From Streptomyces stelliscabiei (GTDB lineage: Bacteria > Actinomycetota > Actinomycetes > Streptomycetales > Streptomycetaceae), in NCBI RefSeq assembly GCF_014873495.1, contig NZ_JADBGF010000001.1:9734001-9798000 (forward strand): a stretch of 64,000 nt of DNA, in the 5' to 3' direction. Below the pieces are notes generated by a model. That model was not told the DNA's origin, ran no database searches, and saw only the letters and a program-made list of their open reading frames with translations. Positions 10,259 through 19,835 of this stretch are shown here, piece after piece. The number at the start of each line of letters is the position of its first letter. Positions within the stretch are counted from its first letter, which is position 1. The position numbers and the translations under genes were made by a program.

Positions 10259-11911
10259 TCAGGGGGTGGTCAGCTCGAACCGTGTGACGCGGACCGAGCC
10301 GCCGAGTGCCTGCGTGGCGTGGTTGAAGAGGGCGAACCGGTAGCCCATGAAGAAGCGCCAGTCGTTGCCCAGGGAGAAGGCGGGCCCGAGGCGGGTGAAG
10401 CGGATGCCGTCGGTGCTGTAGGAGAAGGTGCCCGGCCGGGGTGATCCGGGGCGGATGTCGGCGTTCGCCCGCAGCCAGACGCGACCGCCCGGCACGCTCG
10501 CGCTCGCCCGTTCGACGCCGGTGCCGGTGGTGTTCCAGCTGCCGTCCATGGTCAAACCGTCGACCATGACCAGCCGTGTCGCACCGCCGTCGCGCTTGAG
10601 ACCGATCCACGCGGAGGAGTCACGCAGCAGCGCCAGTCCCGCCCGGTCGCCGTCCCGCATGGCCGAGGGGTCCAGCTGGACCGTGGCCGTGGAGGTGGGG
10701 CCCTGGATGCGGTGGGTGAGGGTGTTGCGGGCCCAGTACAGGTCGCCCGTGACGGTCGCGGTGCGCAGGGTCAGGCCGTTGTTCACCGACCACTTGGTGT
10801 TGTCCGGGTTGTGGTTCCACTCCCACTTCGGCTTGAGGGCCGTACCGTCGAAGGTGTCGACCCCGGTCATGGGCGTGGTCGGGCGGGGTGGGGCGGGCAC
10901 TGCCGGCGCGGGGTACGAGGCGCCCCAGGCGCCGTTCACGAGCTGCACTACGGGCCAGCCGTCCGAGGTCCAGGTGACCGGTGCCAGGGCGGGTACCCGG
11001 CCGCCGGGGTACGCGTCCACGAAGGCCAGGTAGTACCAGGCCCCGCTCTGCGTCTGCACCAGTCCGCCCTGGTGCGGGACACCGCCGCCGGCGATCGGCC
11101 CGCGCAGGTCGAGCAGGACCTGCCGCATCGTGTACGGACCGAAGGGGCCGCTCGACGACTTCAGGATGTACTGGCCGTTCGCGGGACGGGTCAGGAAGAT
11201 GTAGTACTGCCCGTTGATCCGGTAGAAGCGGGAGCCCTCCAGGGTGCCGACGCTCGGCGGTGTGGTGAACACCTGCTGGGTGCGGACCTGGGTGCGGCCG
11301 TCCGGCGAGAGCTGGGCCACGCTGATGGTGGAGTTGCCGTACGCCACGTACAGGGTGTCGTCGTTGTCGACGAGCAACCCCGCGTCGTAGTAAGGCGTGT
11401 TGATCGTGGTGAGCCTGTTCCACGGGCCCTCGACGGCGGTGGCGGTGTAGACGTACGTCCGGGCGAAGTCGATCTGGCCGAGCCAGTAGAAGCTCCCGTT
11501 GCTCGGGCGATGGGCCAGTGACGACGCCCAGATGCCGCGGACGTAGCCACGGCCGCCGTTCAGGTCGTACTTGGCGCCGAAGTCGAGGGTGGGCACCGCG
11601 TGACCGGCGATCTCCCAGTTCACCAGGTCGTACGAGCGCAGCACGGGAGCGCCCGGCGAGTAGTGCATCGTGGAGGCCGAGGCGTAGTAGGTGGCGCCGA
11701 CGCGGATGATGTCGAGGTCCGCGAAGTCCTGCCAGACGACCGGGTTGGTGAAGTCCGCGGCGGCCGGGACGGCCGGCCCCTGTGCCGGACCGGGGGCCGC
11801 GACGCCACGCGACGCTCCGGCCAGGGGGAGCAGGGTGCCCGTCACCAGACCGGTGGCTGCGGTCAGCGCGCGACGGCGATCCCAGAAATGATCAGGCCAT
11901 GACATATCCAT
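10259..11911 (-). CDS. Secreted GH43 glycosidase (beta-xylosidase/arabinofuranosidase type) with C-terminal beta-sandwich
   Basis: A 550-residue exported enzyme. A Tat-like leader (DRRRALTAATG, residues 11-21) ends near Ala39. The five-bladed propeller shows the GH43 triad candidates Asp65 in DFADLDIIRVG, Asp176 in YYDAGLLVD and Glu225 in TLEGSRFY. Residues about 350-550 form the GH43_C2/concanavalin-like domain (DTFDGTALKPKWEWN). Such enzymes remove xylose or arabinose from arabinoxylan. GGAG lies just before the ATG at 11911. It is transcribed with the GH10 xylanase and divergently from the esterase at 12431. Confidence 0.92.
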   Translation of the reverse strand: MDMSWPDHFWDRRRALTAATGLVTGTLLPLAGASRGVAAPGPAQGPAVPAAADFTNPVVWQDFADLDIIRVGATYYASASTMHYSPGAPVLRSYDLVNWEIAGHAVPTLDFGAKYDLNGGRGYVRGIWASSLAHRPSNGSFYWLGQIDFARTYVYTATAVEGPWNRLTTINTPYYDAGLLVDNDDTLYVAYGNSTISVAQLSPDGRTQVRTQQVFTTPPSVGTLEGSRFYRINGQYYIFLTRPANGQYILKSSSGPFGPYTMRQVLLDLRGPIAGGGVPHQGGLVQTQSGAWYYLAFVDAYPGGRVPALAPVTWTSDGWPVVQLVNGAWGASYPAPAVPAPPRPTTPMTGVDTFDGTALKPKWEWNHNPDNTKWSVNNGLTLRTATVTGDLYWARNTLTHRIQGPTSTATVQLDPSAMRDGDRAGLALLRDSSAWIGLKRDGGATRLVMVDGLTMDGSWNTTGTGVERASASVPGGRVWLRANADIRPGSPRPGTFSYSTDGIRFTRLGPAFSLGNDWRFFMGYRFALFNHATQALGGSVRVTRFELTTP

Positions 11912-12160
11912 GTCGTTCTCCTTGCGCGGCCGGGCCGTCGTGGGTGGCGCGTGGAGCCGCCGTGCCTCGGGACCGAGGGGCGGGTGCTGGTGCCGACGTA
12001 CGTCGTAGGGGGTGCCGTGACTCGGCGCGGTCCGCCGTGCCAGGGCCTGCCTGTCCTGCCTGGTTCGTGATGTCGGACACCGATCGGCGCATCGAGCACT
12101 TTGGATGATAGGAGCCCGGTGTGCCCCGTCAATACCTCTCGCATGATTCGGCGTTCAGGT

Positions 12161-12172
12161 CGAAAGATTTCG
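12161..12172. promoter_or_regulatory. Palindromic CGAAA-N2-TTTCG box in the xylan-gene divergent region
   Basis: CGAAAGATTTCG lies in the 519-base gap between the GH43 gene (minus) and the esterase gene (plus). CGAAA/TTTCG-type elements have been described upstream of streptomycete xylanase genes and as sites of LacI-type regulators of xylan genes; I recall this but cannot check it here. The rest of the gap from 11912 to 12430 holds no gene. Confidence 0.45.
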
Positions 12173-12286
12173 TTCGCATCGTGCGTCGGGATCTCTCGCT
12201 TTCGCCGAGTTCCGAAGGCTCCCATGCCTGGTCCACGCCAACTCCGGTGTCAGTCGCGGCCGTCGGAACCGGTGGAACGCCGTGTG

Positions 12287-12314
12287 TTGACATGTTCGCC
12301 TGCCTCTCTATAGT
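12287..12314 (+). promoter_or_regulatory. Sigma-70-type promoter for the secreted esterase
   Basis: TTGACA at 12287-12292 and TATAGT at 12309-12314 are separated by 16 bases. The predicted start is near 12321, giving a leader of about 110 bases before the ATG at 12431. Confidence 0.7.
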
Positions 12315-12430
12315 CCGGGACTACCTGGCGACCGGGTGGAGTTCGATCGTGAACGTGGCCGAATCTTGCGTTACGGCTGGGTGTCAGGTGCACGACATTC
12401 ATGGGATCGGGTTGCCGGAAAGGGAGTCAC

Positions 12431-13348
12431 ATGATCACGAGGACCAGAACCCTCTTATGGCCCGCTATCGTCGCGCTGCTCGTCCTGGCCCTGGGGGGCA
12501 CGACGCTCGCGGCCTCGGGCACGGCCGTCGCCTCCGGGCGTGCCCCCGCCGCCACGACCCCCGGCTGCGGCAAGGCGCCCGCGCTGACGAGCGGTACGCA
12601 CACGATCCAGAGCGGCGGCAAGAACCGGAGCTTCATCCTGCGCGTCCCGGACGGCTATGACCGCAACCGTGCCTACCGGCTGGTGTTCGGTTTCCACTGG
12701 CTGGGCGGCACCTCCACCGACGTGTCCACGGGCCGCACCGTGGAGACGGGCACCTGGGCCTACTACGGGCTCCAGCGGCTGGCCAACAACAGTGCCGTCT
12801 TCGTCGCACCCCAGGGCCTCAACAACGGCTGGGGCAACGCGGGCGGCGAGGACATCACCTTCGTCGACGACATGATCCGGCGGCTCGACGCGAGTCTGTG
12901 CATCGACACGACCCAGCGCTTCGCTCTGGGATTCAGCTACGGCGCCGCCATGTCGTACTCGCTCGCATGCTCGCGGGCGACGGTCTTCCGCGCGGTCGCC
13001 GTCCAGAGCGGCGGGCAGCTCAGCGGCTGCAGCGGCGGTACGCAGCCCATCGCCTACTTCGGGGTGCACGGGCTGCGGGACAACGTCCTCGGAATCTCCG
13101 GTGGCCGGTCGATGCGGGACAGGTTCGTCAGGAACAACGGCTGCACCCCCCAGAACCCGCCCGAGCCGGCGCAGGGCAGCCTGTCGCACCGGGTCACCAC
13201 CTACTCCGGGTGCTCGGCCGGGCACCCGGTCGCCTGGGCGGCGTTCGACGCGGGACACATCGCGGCTCCCCAGGACGGAGCCACCGGCGACAGCGGCTCC
13301 AGGACCTGGCTGCCGGCCGAGGTGTGGCGGTTCTTCAACCAGGTGTAG
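12431..13348 (+). CDS. Secreted CE1/PHB-depolymerase-type esterase (feruloyl or acetylxylan esterase candidate)
   Basis: A 305-residue exported alpha/beta hydrolase. The signal peptide spans about residues 1-38 (MITRTRTLLWPAIVALLVLA). The nucleophile elbow GFSYGAAM places Ser169; the likely catalytic His lies in AFDAGHIAAP. Paired cysteines (CIDTT, CSRAT, CSGG, CSAGH) suggest disulfides in the mature protein. The GGAAAGGGAG ribosome site supports the ATG at 12431 over an earlier in-frame start. Leu9 is encoded by TTA, the rare bldA-dependent codon. Standing back to back with GH43/GH10 xylan genes, release of ferulate or acetate from xylan is the likely job; PHB-type polyester hydrolysis is the alternative. 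Confidence 0.85.
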   Translation: MITRTRTLLWPAIVALLVLALGGTTLAASGTAVASGRAPAATTPGCGKAPALTSGTHTIQSGGKNRSFILRVPDGYDRNRAYRLVFGFHWLGGTSTDVSTGRTVETGTWAYYGLQRLANNSAVFVAPQGLNNGWGNAGGEDITFVDDMIRRLDASLCIDTTQRFALGFSYGAAMSYSLACSRATVFRAVAVQSGGQLSGCSGGTQPIAYFGVHGLRDNVLGISGGRSMRDRFVRNNGCTPQNPPEPAQGSLSHRVTTYSGCSAGHPVAWAAFDAGHIAAPQDGATGDSGSRTWLPAEVWRFFNQV

Positions 13349-13436
13349 CACGCCTGGAACTCCGTCGTGCCGCACGGAACCTCGGCCGTCCGGGCAGGGC
13401 CGGCCCGTGGCGGGGCGGCTGACAGTGCAAGCGGTT

Positions 13437-13463
13437 CACCCCGGCGGTTGCACCGCCGGGGTG
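13437..13463 (+). terminator. Hairpin terminator after the esterase gene
   Basis: Perfect 11-bp stem (CACCCCGGCGG and complement) with loop TTGCA, 89 bases after the stop codon at 13348. Confidence 0.8.
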
Positions 13464-13590
13464 CTGCCGTGCCCGCGCCCGCGGCGTACCGCGCGCCGGC
13501 GGGACGGGACCTGCCGGTCACCTCGACCGGCAGGCGGAAAGCGGCAGTTGCCCGATGGCGGGGCGCCGTCGGGCACTACGCTGCCGTGTC

Positions 13591-14577
13591 GTGCAGGAGA
13601 CACGTCTCGACATCGCCCGGATCAGGGCTGCCCGCCAGGTCATCGACCCGGTCTTCCTCGACACCCCGCTCTACCGCTGCGAGGCCTTGGAGCCCCACCT
13701 CGGATGCGCGGTGAGCGTCAAGCTCGAAACCGCGAACCCGGTGCGCAGCTTCAAGGGCCGCGGCACCGAGGTCGTCGCGACCCGGCTCGCCGGCGGTGGT
13801 CATGGCCCGCGAGCCGTGGTGTGCGCCAGCGCGGGCAATCTCGGCCAGGCCCTCGCCTGGTCCGGTCGCGGCCGGGGCCTCGAAGTGACCGTCGTGGCCT
13901 CCCGCTTCGCGACCGTGGCCAAGCTCGACCGGATCCGCGCGCTGGGCGCCCGGCTCGAACTGGTCGACGGCGACCACGAGTCGGCCCGGGAGCGGGCGGC
14001 GGCCGTCGCCCGCCGCGAGGGCATCAGGCTGGTCGAGGACAGCCTGGACATCGAGACCTGCGAGGGCGCGGCGACCATCGGCCTGGAACTGGTCGACACC
14101 GCACCGGAGTTCGACACGGTTCTGCTCGCTCTCGGCGGCGGGGCGCTCGCCACCGGCGTGGGGCATGTGCTCAAGACCCTGGCACCCGAGGTCGAGGTGA
14201 TCTGCGTCCAGCCGCTGGGCGCACCGGCGATGACGCACTCGTGGCATCAGCGGCGGGTCGTCACCACCGACGCGACCGACACGATCGCCGACGGGGTCGC
14301 CGGCCGGTACCCCCTCCCGGAAGTCCTGAACGACCTCCTCCTGGTCGCCGACGACGCCGTCCTGGTCCGGGAGGCGTCGATCATCGCCGGTGTGCGGTTG
14401 CTCCACGACCACGCCGGCCTCGTCGTCGAACCGGCGGCCGCGCTCGGTATCGCGGCGGTCCTCGAAGACCATGACCGCTTCGCCGGCCGTCACGTCGTCA
14501 CGGTCGTGTGCGGCGGCAACGTCGACAGGGACGCTCATCACCGCTGGATCGGTGCGGTTCCCCCTCGCGGTCCCTGA
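13591..14577 (+). CDS. PLP-dependent threonine/serine dehydratase-like protein
   Basis: A 328-residue fold-type II PLP enzyme. The Schiff-base Lys is in VRSFKGRG, the phosphate-binding loop in LGGGALATG, and CGGNVD near the C-terminus is typical of threonine dehydratases and their relatives; CASAGNLGQALAW is the substrate-carboxylate loop. It probably deaminates a hydroxy-amino acid to a 2-oxo acid. The C-terminal ACT domain of biosynthetic IlvA is absent, as in catabolic or orphan forms. The GTG at 13591 is chosen because TACGCT lies about ten bases upstream, compatible with a leaderless transcript; an in-frame ATG at 13555 is the alternative. Confidence 0.85.
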   Translation: MQETRLDIARIRAARQVIDPVFLDTPLYRCEALEPHLGCAVSVKLETANPVRSFKGRGTEVVATRLAGGGHGPRAVVCASAGNLGQALAWSGRGRGLEVTVVASRFATVAKLDRIRALGARLELVDGDHESARERAAAVARREGIRLVEDSLDIETCEGAATIGLELVDTAPEFDTVLLALGGGALATGVGHVLKTLAPEVEVICVQPLGAPAMTHSWHQRRVVTTDATDTIADGVAGRYPLPEVLNDLLLVADDAVLVREASIIAGVRLLHDHAGLVVEPAAALGIAAVLEDHDRFAGRHVVTVVCGGNVDRDAHHRWIGAVPPRGP

Positions 14578-14613
14578 CGGCCGAGGGGCCCTGGTCGGCG
14601 CACCACGTCGTCA

Positions 14614-14650
14614 ACCGGTGCCGGGCGCCCGTGCGGCGCCCGGCACCGGT
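14614..14650. terminator. Bidirectional hairpin between convergent dehydratase and cellulase genes
   Basis: Perfect 16-bp stem (arms 14614-14629 and 14635-14650) with a five-base loop, centred in the 81-base gap between the two convergent genes. Confidence 0.9.
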
Positions 14651-14658
14651 CGCGCGCG

Positions 14659-15789
14659 TCACGCCCGGGTGCAGGCGGTCCCGTTGAGGCTGAACCCGCC
14701 CGGCGCGGTGAAGGCGCCGCTGTAGGTGCCCTGGAAGCCGAACGTCTGGCTTCCACCGGGGGAGATGCTCGCGTTGTGCGCCAGGGCGCTCGCCGTGACC
14801 GATCCCGAGGACGGGGAGAGGGAGGCGTTCCAGGCGCTGGTGACGCTCTGACCGGAGGGCAGGGCGAAGGCGAGGCGCCAGGCGTCGACGGGTGCGGAAC
14901 CGGTGTTGGCGACGGTGACGTTCGCGGTGAAGCCGCCCTGCCACACGTTCGTGGTGTACGCCACCTGGCAGGCGGCGCCGCCGGGACCACCGGGGCCACC
15001 GCCACCGGTGTTGACGCTGGACGAGAACGAGTTCACGGTCAGCCCCGTACCGTTCTGCCAGGGCTCGAAGCCGGCCTGGACGCTCGTCAGATACCAGTTG
15101 TTCTGCGCCAGTCCGCGGGCCACGGCCTGGCGGACGAAGTCCATCACGTCGAAGCTCCAGCCGGTGATCGCCGACGGGGCCACGAAGGACAGCACGTCGT
15201 TGGTGCCGTTGCCGCCCGACCACACCTGCCAGGAGCGTCCGCCCACGGTGGCCGTGCCGACCTGCGAGCCGATGGGCTGGATCGGGCCCACCTTGTTGAA
15301 CCAGATCATGATCTCGGTCCGGTTCACACCGTCGGTACGGGGCGTCGGGTCCAGCCAGATGTCGTACGAGGCGTTGTAGACGGCGTCGCCGACGTAGCCG
15401 TACGAGATGCTGCTCGGCGCGCTGGAGATGTTCGACAGCTGGGCCGGGAGGCTGGTTCCCGGGGAGCAGTTGGTGTAGTGGCAGCCGTTGAACACGGACG
15501 GGTAGGACTTGGGCGCGCCGTTGGTGGGGACGGAACCGTCGGCCCGGCCGAGCCGGAAGCCGGTGTCGGTGGCGGTGACGCACTGGGGGTCGTTGGTGCC
15601 CCAGCGGTTGTTCTGGACGACATAGCGCCCCTGGACGACGGTCGAGCCGAACTGTTCGCAGACGGTCGTGTCGGCCTGGGCGGGTGGCGTGGCGGCGAAG
15701 AGTGCCGCGATGGTCGCGAGCGCGGTGAGGAGCGCGCCCAGCGCGCCGCGCACGGAACGCGACAGAGGTGGATACGGCGACGGTCGCAT
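14659..15789 (-). CDS. celB: Secreted GH12 endoglucanase with C-terminal CBM2 (CelB-like)
   Basis: A 376-residue cellulase. A Sec signal peptide ends at AQA (residue 39). The GH12 jelly roll (40-258) has nucleophile Glu159 in VNRTEIMIW and acid/base Glu242 in AGFEPWQ; counted from the mature end these are Glu120 and Glu203, the positions I recall for Streptomyces lividans CelB. A GGGGPGGPGG linker leads to a family 2 cellulose-binding module (about 272-376) with surface Trp in NVWQGGF, DAWRL and SAWNA and terminal Cys. The ATG at 15789 follows AGAGG. A perfect CebR operator lies 70 bases upstream, so cellobiose induction is expected. Confidence 0.95.
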   Translation of the reverse strand: MRPSPYPPLSRSVRGALGALLTALATIAALFAATPPAQADTTVCEQFGSTVVQGRYVVQNNRWGTNDPQCVTATDTGFRLGRADGSVPTNGAPKSYPSVFNGCHYTNCSPGTSLPAQLSNISSAPSSISYGYVGDAVYNASYDIWLDPTPRTDGVNRTEIMIWFNKVGPIQPIGSQVGTATVGGRSWQVWSGGNGTNDVLSFVAPSAITGWSFDVMDFVRQAVARGLAQNNWYLTSVQAGFEPWQNGTGLTVNSFSSSVNTGGGGPGGPGGAACQVAYTTNVWQGGFTANVTVANTGSAPVDAWRLAFALPSGQSVTSAWNASLSPSSGSVTASALAHNASISPGGSQTFGFQGTYSGAFTAPGGFSLNGTACTRA

Positions 15790-15858
15790 GGGGGCCTCTT
15801 TCGGAGGTACGGCCGGGAGGTGGGGGGTGGTGCCAGGCGCTCCCTGCATCCTCCGCCT

Positions 15859-15872
15859 TGGGAGCGCTCCCA
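15859..15872. promoter_or_regulatory. CebR operator (TGGGAGCGCTCCCA)
   Basis: A perfect 14-bp palindrome identical to the CebR consensus that represses cellulase and cellooligosaccharide-uptake genes in Streptomyces until cellobiose/cellotriose appears. It sits 70 bases upstream of the GH12 start on the minus strand. Confidence 0.95.
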
Positions 15873-16580
<708 letters not shown>

Positions 16581-17144
16581 ATGACCGCCTCGTTCCACGT
16601 CCTGACCACCGGCTACGCCGACACACGGGTGGCGGGCACCGTCACCCTGCTCGTCGACGGAGCGACCGTCGCGGTCGTCGATCCCGGGATGGTCGCGGAC
16701 CGCCGGCTCATCCTCGACCCGCTGACGGACCACGGGCTGACCCCCGAGGACGTCACCGACGTGGTCTTCAGCCACCACCACCCGGACCACACACTGAACG
16801 CGGCCCTGTTCCCCGAGGCCCGCTTCCACGACCACATGGCCGTCTACCGCGACGACATCTGGGAGGACCGGGACGCCGACGGCTACCGGCTCTCCTCGTC
16901 GATCACGCTGATGACCACCCCGGGCCACACCGACGAGGACGTCAGCACCCTGGTGACCGCGGCGGAGGGCCTGGTGGTCCTGACCCATCTCTGGTGGACC
17001 GCCGAGGGACCGGCCGACGACCCCTTCGCGCCCGACCGCGACCGGCTCCGGGCGGCCAGGGAGAAGGTCCTGGCCCTGAGCCCGGCCCTGATCATCCCGG
17101 GTCACGGGGCCCCCTTCGTGCCGTCGGCCTCGACTCCTCTCTGA
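16581..17144 (+). CDS. Metallo-beta-lactamase-fold hydrolase (MBLAC1-like)
   Basis: A 187-residue compact MBL-fold protein. The metal-binding motif HHHPDH is at residues 65-70, with further ligands in TTPGHTDED and IIPGHGAP. Size and motif order resemble the MBLAC1 group, small soluble hydrolases whose bacterial substrates are unknown. GGAGGAA lies seven bases before the ATG at 16581. It stands alone between a repeat-rich gap and the PP2C gene at 17281. Confidence 0.85.
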   Translation: MTASFHVLTTGYADTRVAGTVTLLVDGATVAVVDPGMVADRRLILDPLTDHGLTPEDVTDVVFSHHHPDHTLNAALFPEARFHDHMAVYRDDIWEDRDADGYRLSSSITLMTTPGHTDEDVSTLVTAAEGLVVLTHLWWTAEGPADDPFAPDRDRLRAAREKVLALSPALIIPGHGAPFVPSASTPL

Positions 17145-17280
17145 GCCCGCCGCACGCGCGGGCCCGTCCGGGGCCGGTTGAGCGGGCCGGGCCGCAGCGG
17201 GATGCTGGAGTCAGCGCCCCGCGAGGGGCGACCCAACGCCCGTGCCCGGGCGACGCAGGGGACGAGGTCGGTACACGCCC

Positions 17281-19731
17281 ATGGACAACGAGCCCGACAC
17301 CACCACAGCGGTACCCGACGACTTCGCGGTGGTCATCGACGCCCGCGGTGCCGTCATGGTGTGGAGCGCGGGAGCCGGACGGCTCCTCGGGTACGGGCCC
17401 GAGGACGTGGTGGGCCGGCCCGCCTCGGCCCTGCTCGCCGGAACGCTGCCCTTCGCGACCCGGCGCCACCTGGCCGCCGCCGAGTCGTGGACGAGCGATC
17501 TGGCGCTGCGCGGGCGCGACGGGGACCGCGTCACCGTGCGGCTCCGGGGCACCCCGCTGACCGACACGGGCGACAGCACGTACTGGGTCCTCACGCCGGC
17601 GGTGGTGACCCATGCCTCCGGACCGACGGATGTGGCATCCGCGCAGCTGTGGGACCTCACGCTGGCACAGCTCCCGCTGCCCGTGGCCATCTACGACAGC
17701 GAGGCGCGGTTCGTCACCTGCAACCAGGTCATGACCCAGGCCATGGGGCTGAAACCCGACGAGATGCGGGGGCGGACCCTGTGGGAGATCTACCCCGCCC
17801 CGCCCCTGGACGAGATCGACCGCCTGCAGCACCAGGTGGTGCGCACCGGCGAGATGGTCTTCCGCGAGGAGCAGCCCTTTCGAGCCTCGGGCGAGGTCCG
17901 CGATCACGCGTGGTCCGTGTTCCTCTCCCCGCTGAAGGACCCGGCCGGCGGGGTGCTGGGGGTGTCCGCGCTGGTCATCGACATCACGGAGCAGTACTGG
18001 GCCCGGCGCCGACTGGCGGTGCTGAACGACGCCAGCGTGCGCATCGGCAGCACCCTCGACGTGACCCGCACGGCCGAGGAACTGGCCGAGGTCGCGGTGA
18101 CGGGGTTCGCCGACTTCGCCACCGTCGACCTGCTGGAGTCCGTAGTCCAGGGGCATGAGCCGCAACCGGTGCCGCCCGACACGCCGGTCGTCTGCCGCCG
18201 CACCGCGCAACGGTCGGTGCTCGCGGGCTGCCCCGAGTCCGTGGTTCCCACGGGTGACACCGACGTCTACCCTTCCGGCTCACCCCCTGCGCAGGCCCTG
18301 ATCACCGGGCGGGGGACCCAGTACCGCGCGGGCGACCCGCAGTTGCGCGCGTGGTCGACGGCCTCCCCGGCCCGGGCCGTGAGCATGCGCCGGTTCAAGA
18401 TCCATTCGGTGCTGATGGTGCCCCTGCGCGCGCGGGGGGTCACGCTCGGCGTCATGCACCTCATGCGGCACCGGACCGCGGACGCCTTCGGCCCGGACGA
18501 CCTGGTCCTCGCCGAGGAGATCGCCGCCAGGGCCGCGGTGAGCATCGACAACGCCCGCCGCTACACCCGTGAGCGCCGTACCGCGCTCACGCTCCAGCGC
18601 AGCCTGCTGCCCGAACGGCTGCCGGAGGTGGCCGCCGTGGACCTCGCCTACCGCTACCTGCCCGCCGGGCCCGGGGACGAGATCGGCGGGGACTGGTTCG
18701 ACGTCATCGAGCTGTCGGGGGGACGCGTCGCGCTGGCCGTGGGCGACGTGGTGGGACATGGCGTGCGTGCCTCGGCCACGATGGGCCGACTGCGCTCCGC
18801 GGTACGGACCCTCGCCGACGCCGACTTCACGCCCGACGAGCTGCTCACCCGTCTGGACGACCTGGTCATCCGCCTCGACCGGGAGGAGGGCCCGGACGCG
18901 CGCGGGCAGGCGGAGGAGGCCTCGGGGGAGGTAGGGGCCACCTGCCTCTACGCTGTCTACGACCCCGTCGCCGGCCACTGCGACCTGGCTCGGGCGGGGC
19001 ATCCGCCGCCCCTGCTGATGACGCCCGACGGCACGGTGCGGGTACTGGACCTGCCCGCCGGGCCTCCGCTCGGCCTCGGTGGACTGCCCTTCGAGGCCAC
19101 CCGGATCGACATGGCCGAGGGCAGCGTGCTCGCTCTCTACACCGACGGTCTGATCGAGGCCCCGGGCCGTGACGTCGACGTCGGGCTGGACCTGCTGGGT
19201 GAGGCACTGCGCCACCCCGCCGCCGGCCTGGAGGAGACGTGCGAGGAGGTGATGCGCAAGGTGCGGCCCGACCCCCCGGCCGACGACATCGTCCTGCTCC
19301 TGGCCCGCACCTTCACCCTCGGCGCGGAGCAGGTGCGCACCTGGCAGCTGCCCGCCGATCCGGCCGCCGTCGCCGGAGCCCGCCGGTCGGCGAGCGAGCA
19401 GCTGACCGCCTGGGGACTGACCGAGCTGGAGTTCGCCACCGAGCTGATCGTCAGCGAACTGGTCACCAACGCCATCCGCTACGGCACCCCGCCCATCCAG
19501 CTGCGACTCGTCCGCGCCGACGCGCTCATCTGCGAGGTCTCCGACGGCAGCAGTACCGCCCCGCATCTGCGGCGGGCCCGGACCTTCGACGAGGGCGGAC
19601 GCGGACTGCTCCTCGTCGCCCAGGTGGCCGAGCGCTGGGGCAGCCGTCACACGTCCGCGGGCAAGACGATCTGGGCCGAGCAGGCCCTGCCGGACGAGGC
19701 CGCCGGCGCGGGGGACCGCCGTCCGGCGTGA
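17281..19731 (+). CDS. PAS-PAS-GAF-PP2C (SpoIIE) phosphatase with C-terminal anti-sigma HATPase
   Basis: An 816-residue signalling protein. Two PAS domains (about 14-110 and 125-235), a GAF domain with an inserted loop (about 245-430), a PP2C/SpoIIE phosphatase (about 435-670; metal ligands in GGDWFDVI and GDVVGHG; YTDGLIE) and a RsbW/SpoIIAB-type ATPase (about 685-810; ELIVSELVTNAIRYG, EGGRGLLLV). In partner switching the phosphatase dephosphorylates a STAS antagonist while the kinase domain phosphorylates it; having both in one chain is a recurring streptomycete architecture. The signal is probably a cytosolic ligand or redox cue sensed by PAS/GAF. ATG at 17281; ribosome site is weak. Confidence 0.92.
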   Translation: MDNEPDTTTAVPDDFAVVIDARGAVMVWSAGAGRLLGYGPEDVVGRPASALLAGTLPFATRRHLAAAESWTSDLALRGRDGDRVTVRLRGTPLTDTGDSTYWVLTPAVVTHASGPTDVASAQLWDLTLAQLPLPVAIYDSEARFVTCNQVMTQAMGLKPDEMRGRTLWEIYPAPPLDEIDRLQHQVVRTGEMVFREEQPFRASGEVRDHAWSVFLSPLKDPAGGVLGVSALVIDITEQYWARRRLAVLNDASVRIGSTLDVTRTAEELAEVAVTGFADFATVDLLESVVQGHEPQPVPPDTPVVCRRTAQRSVLAGCPESVVPTGDTDVYPSGSPPAQALITGRGTQYRAGDPQLRAWSTASPARAVSMRRFKIHSVLMVPLRARGVTLGVMHLMRHRTADAFGPDDLVLAEEIAARAAVSIDNARRYTRERRTALTLQRSLLPERLPEVAAVDLAYRYLPAGPGDEIGGDWFDVIELSGGRVALAVGDVVGHGVRASATMGRLRSAVRTLADADFTPDELLTRLDDLVIRLDREEGPDARGQAEEASGEVGATCLYAVYDPVAGHCDLARAGHPPPLLMTPDGTVRVLDLPAGPPLGLGGLPFEATRIDMAEGSVLALYTDGLIEAPGRDVDVGLDLLGEALRHPAAGLEETCEEVMRKVRPDPPADDIVLLLARTFTLGAEQVRTWQLPADPAAVAGARRSASEQLTAWGLTELEFATELIVSELVTNAIRYGTPPIQLRLVRADALICEVSDGSSTAPHLRRARTFDEGGRGLLLVAQVAERWGSRHTSAGKTIWAEQALPDEAAGAGDRRPA

Positions 19732-19835
19732 GCCCCTGAGGGCGCCGGCGGGACGCGCGGACACCCGTCGGCCTTCGTCCACGCCACCCCGCAACCGCGA
19801 GGGCTCCCGCCGCGTGTCGCGCCCCGGCGGGTCGT

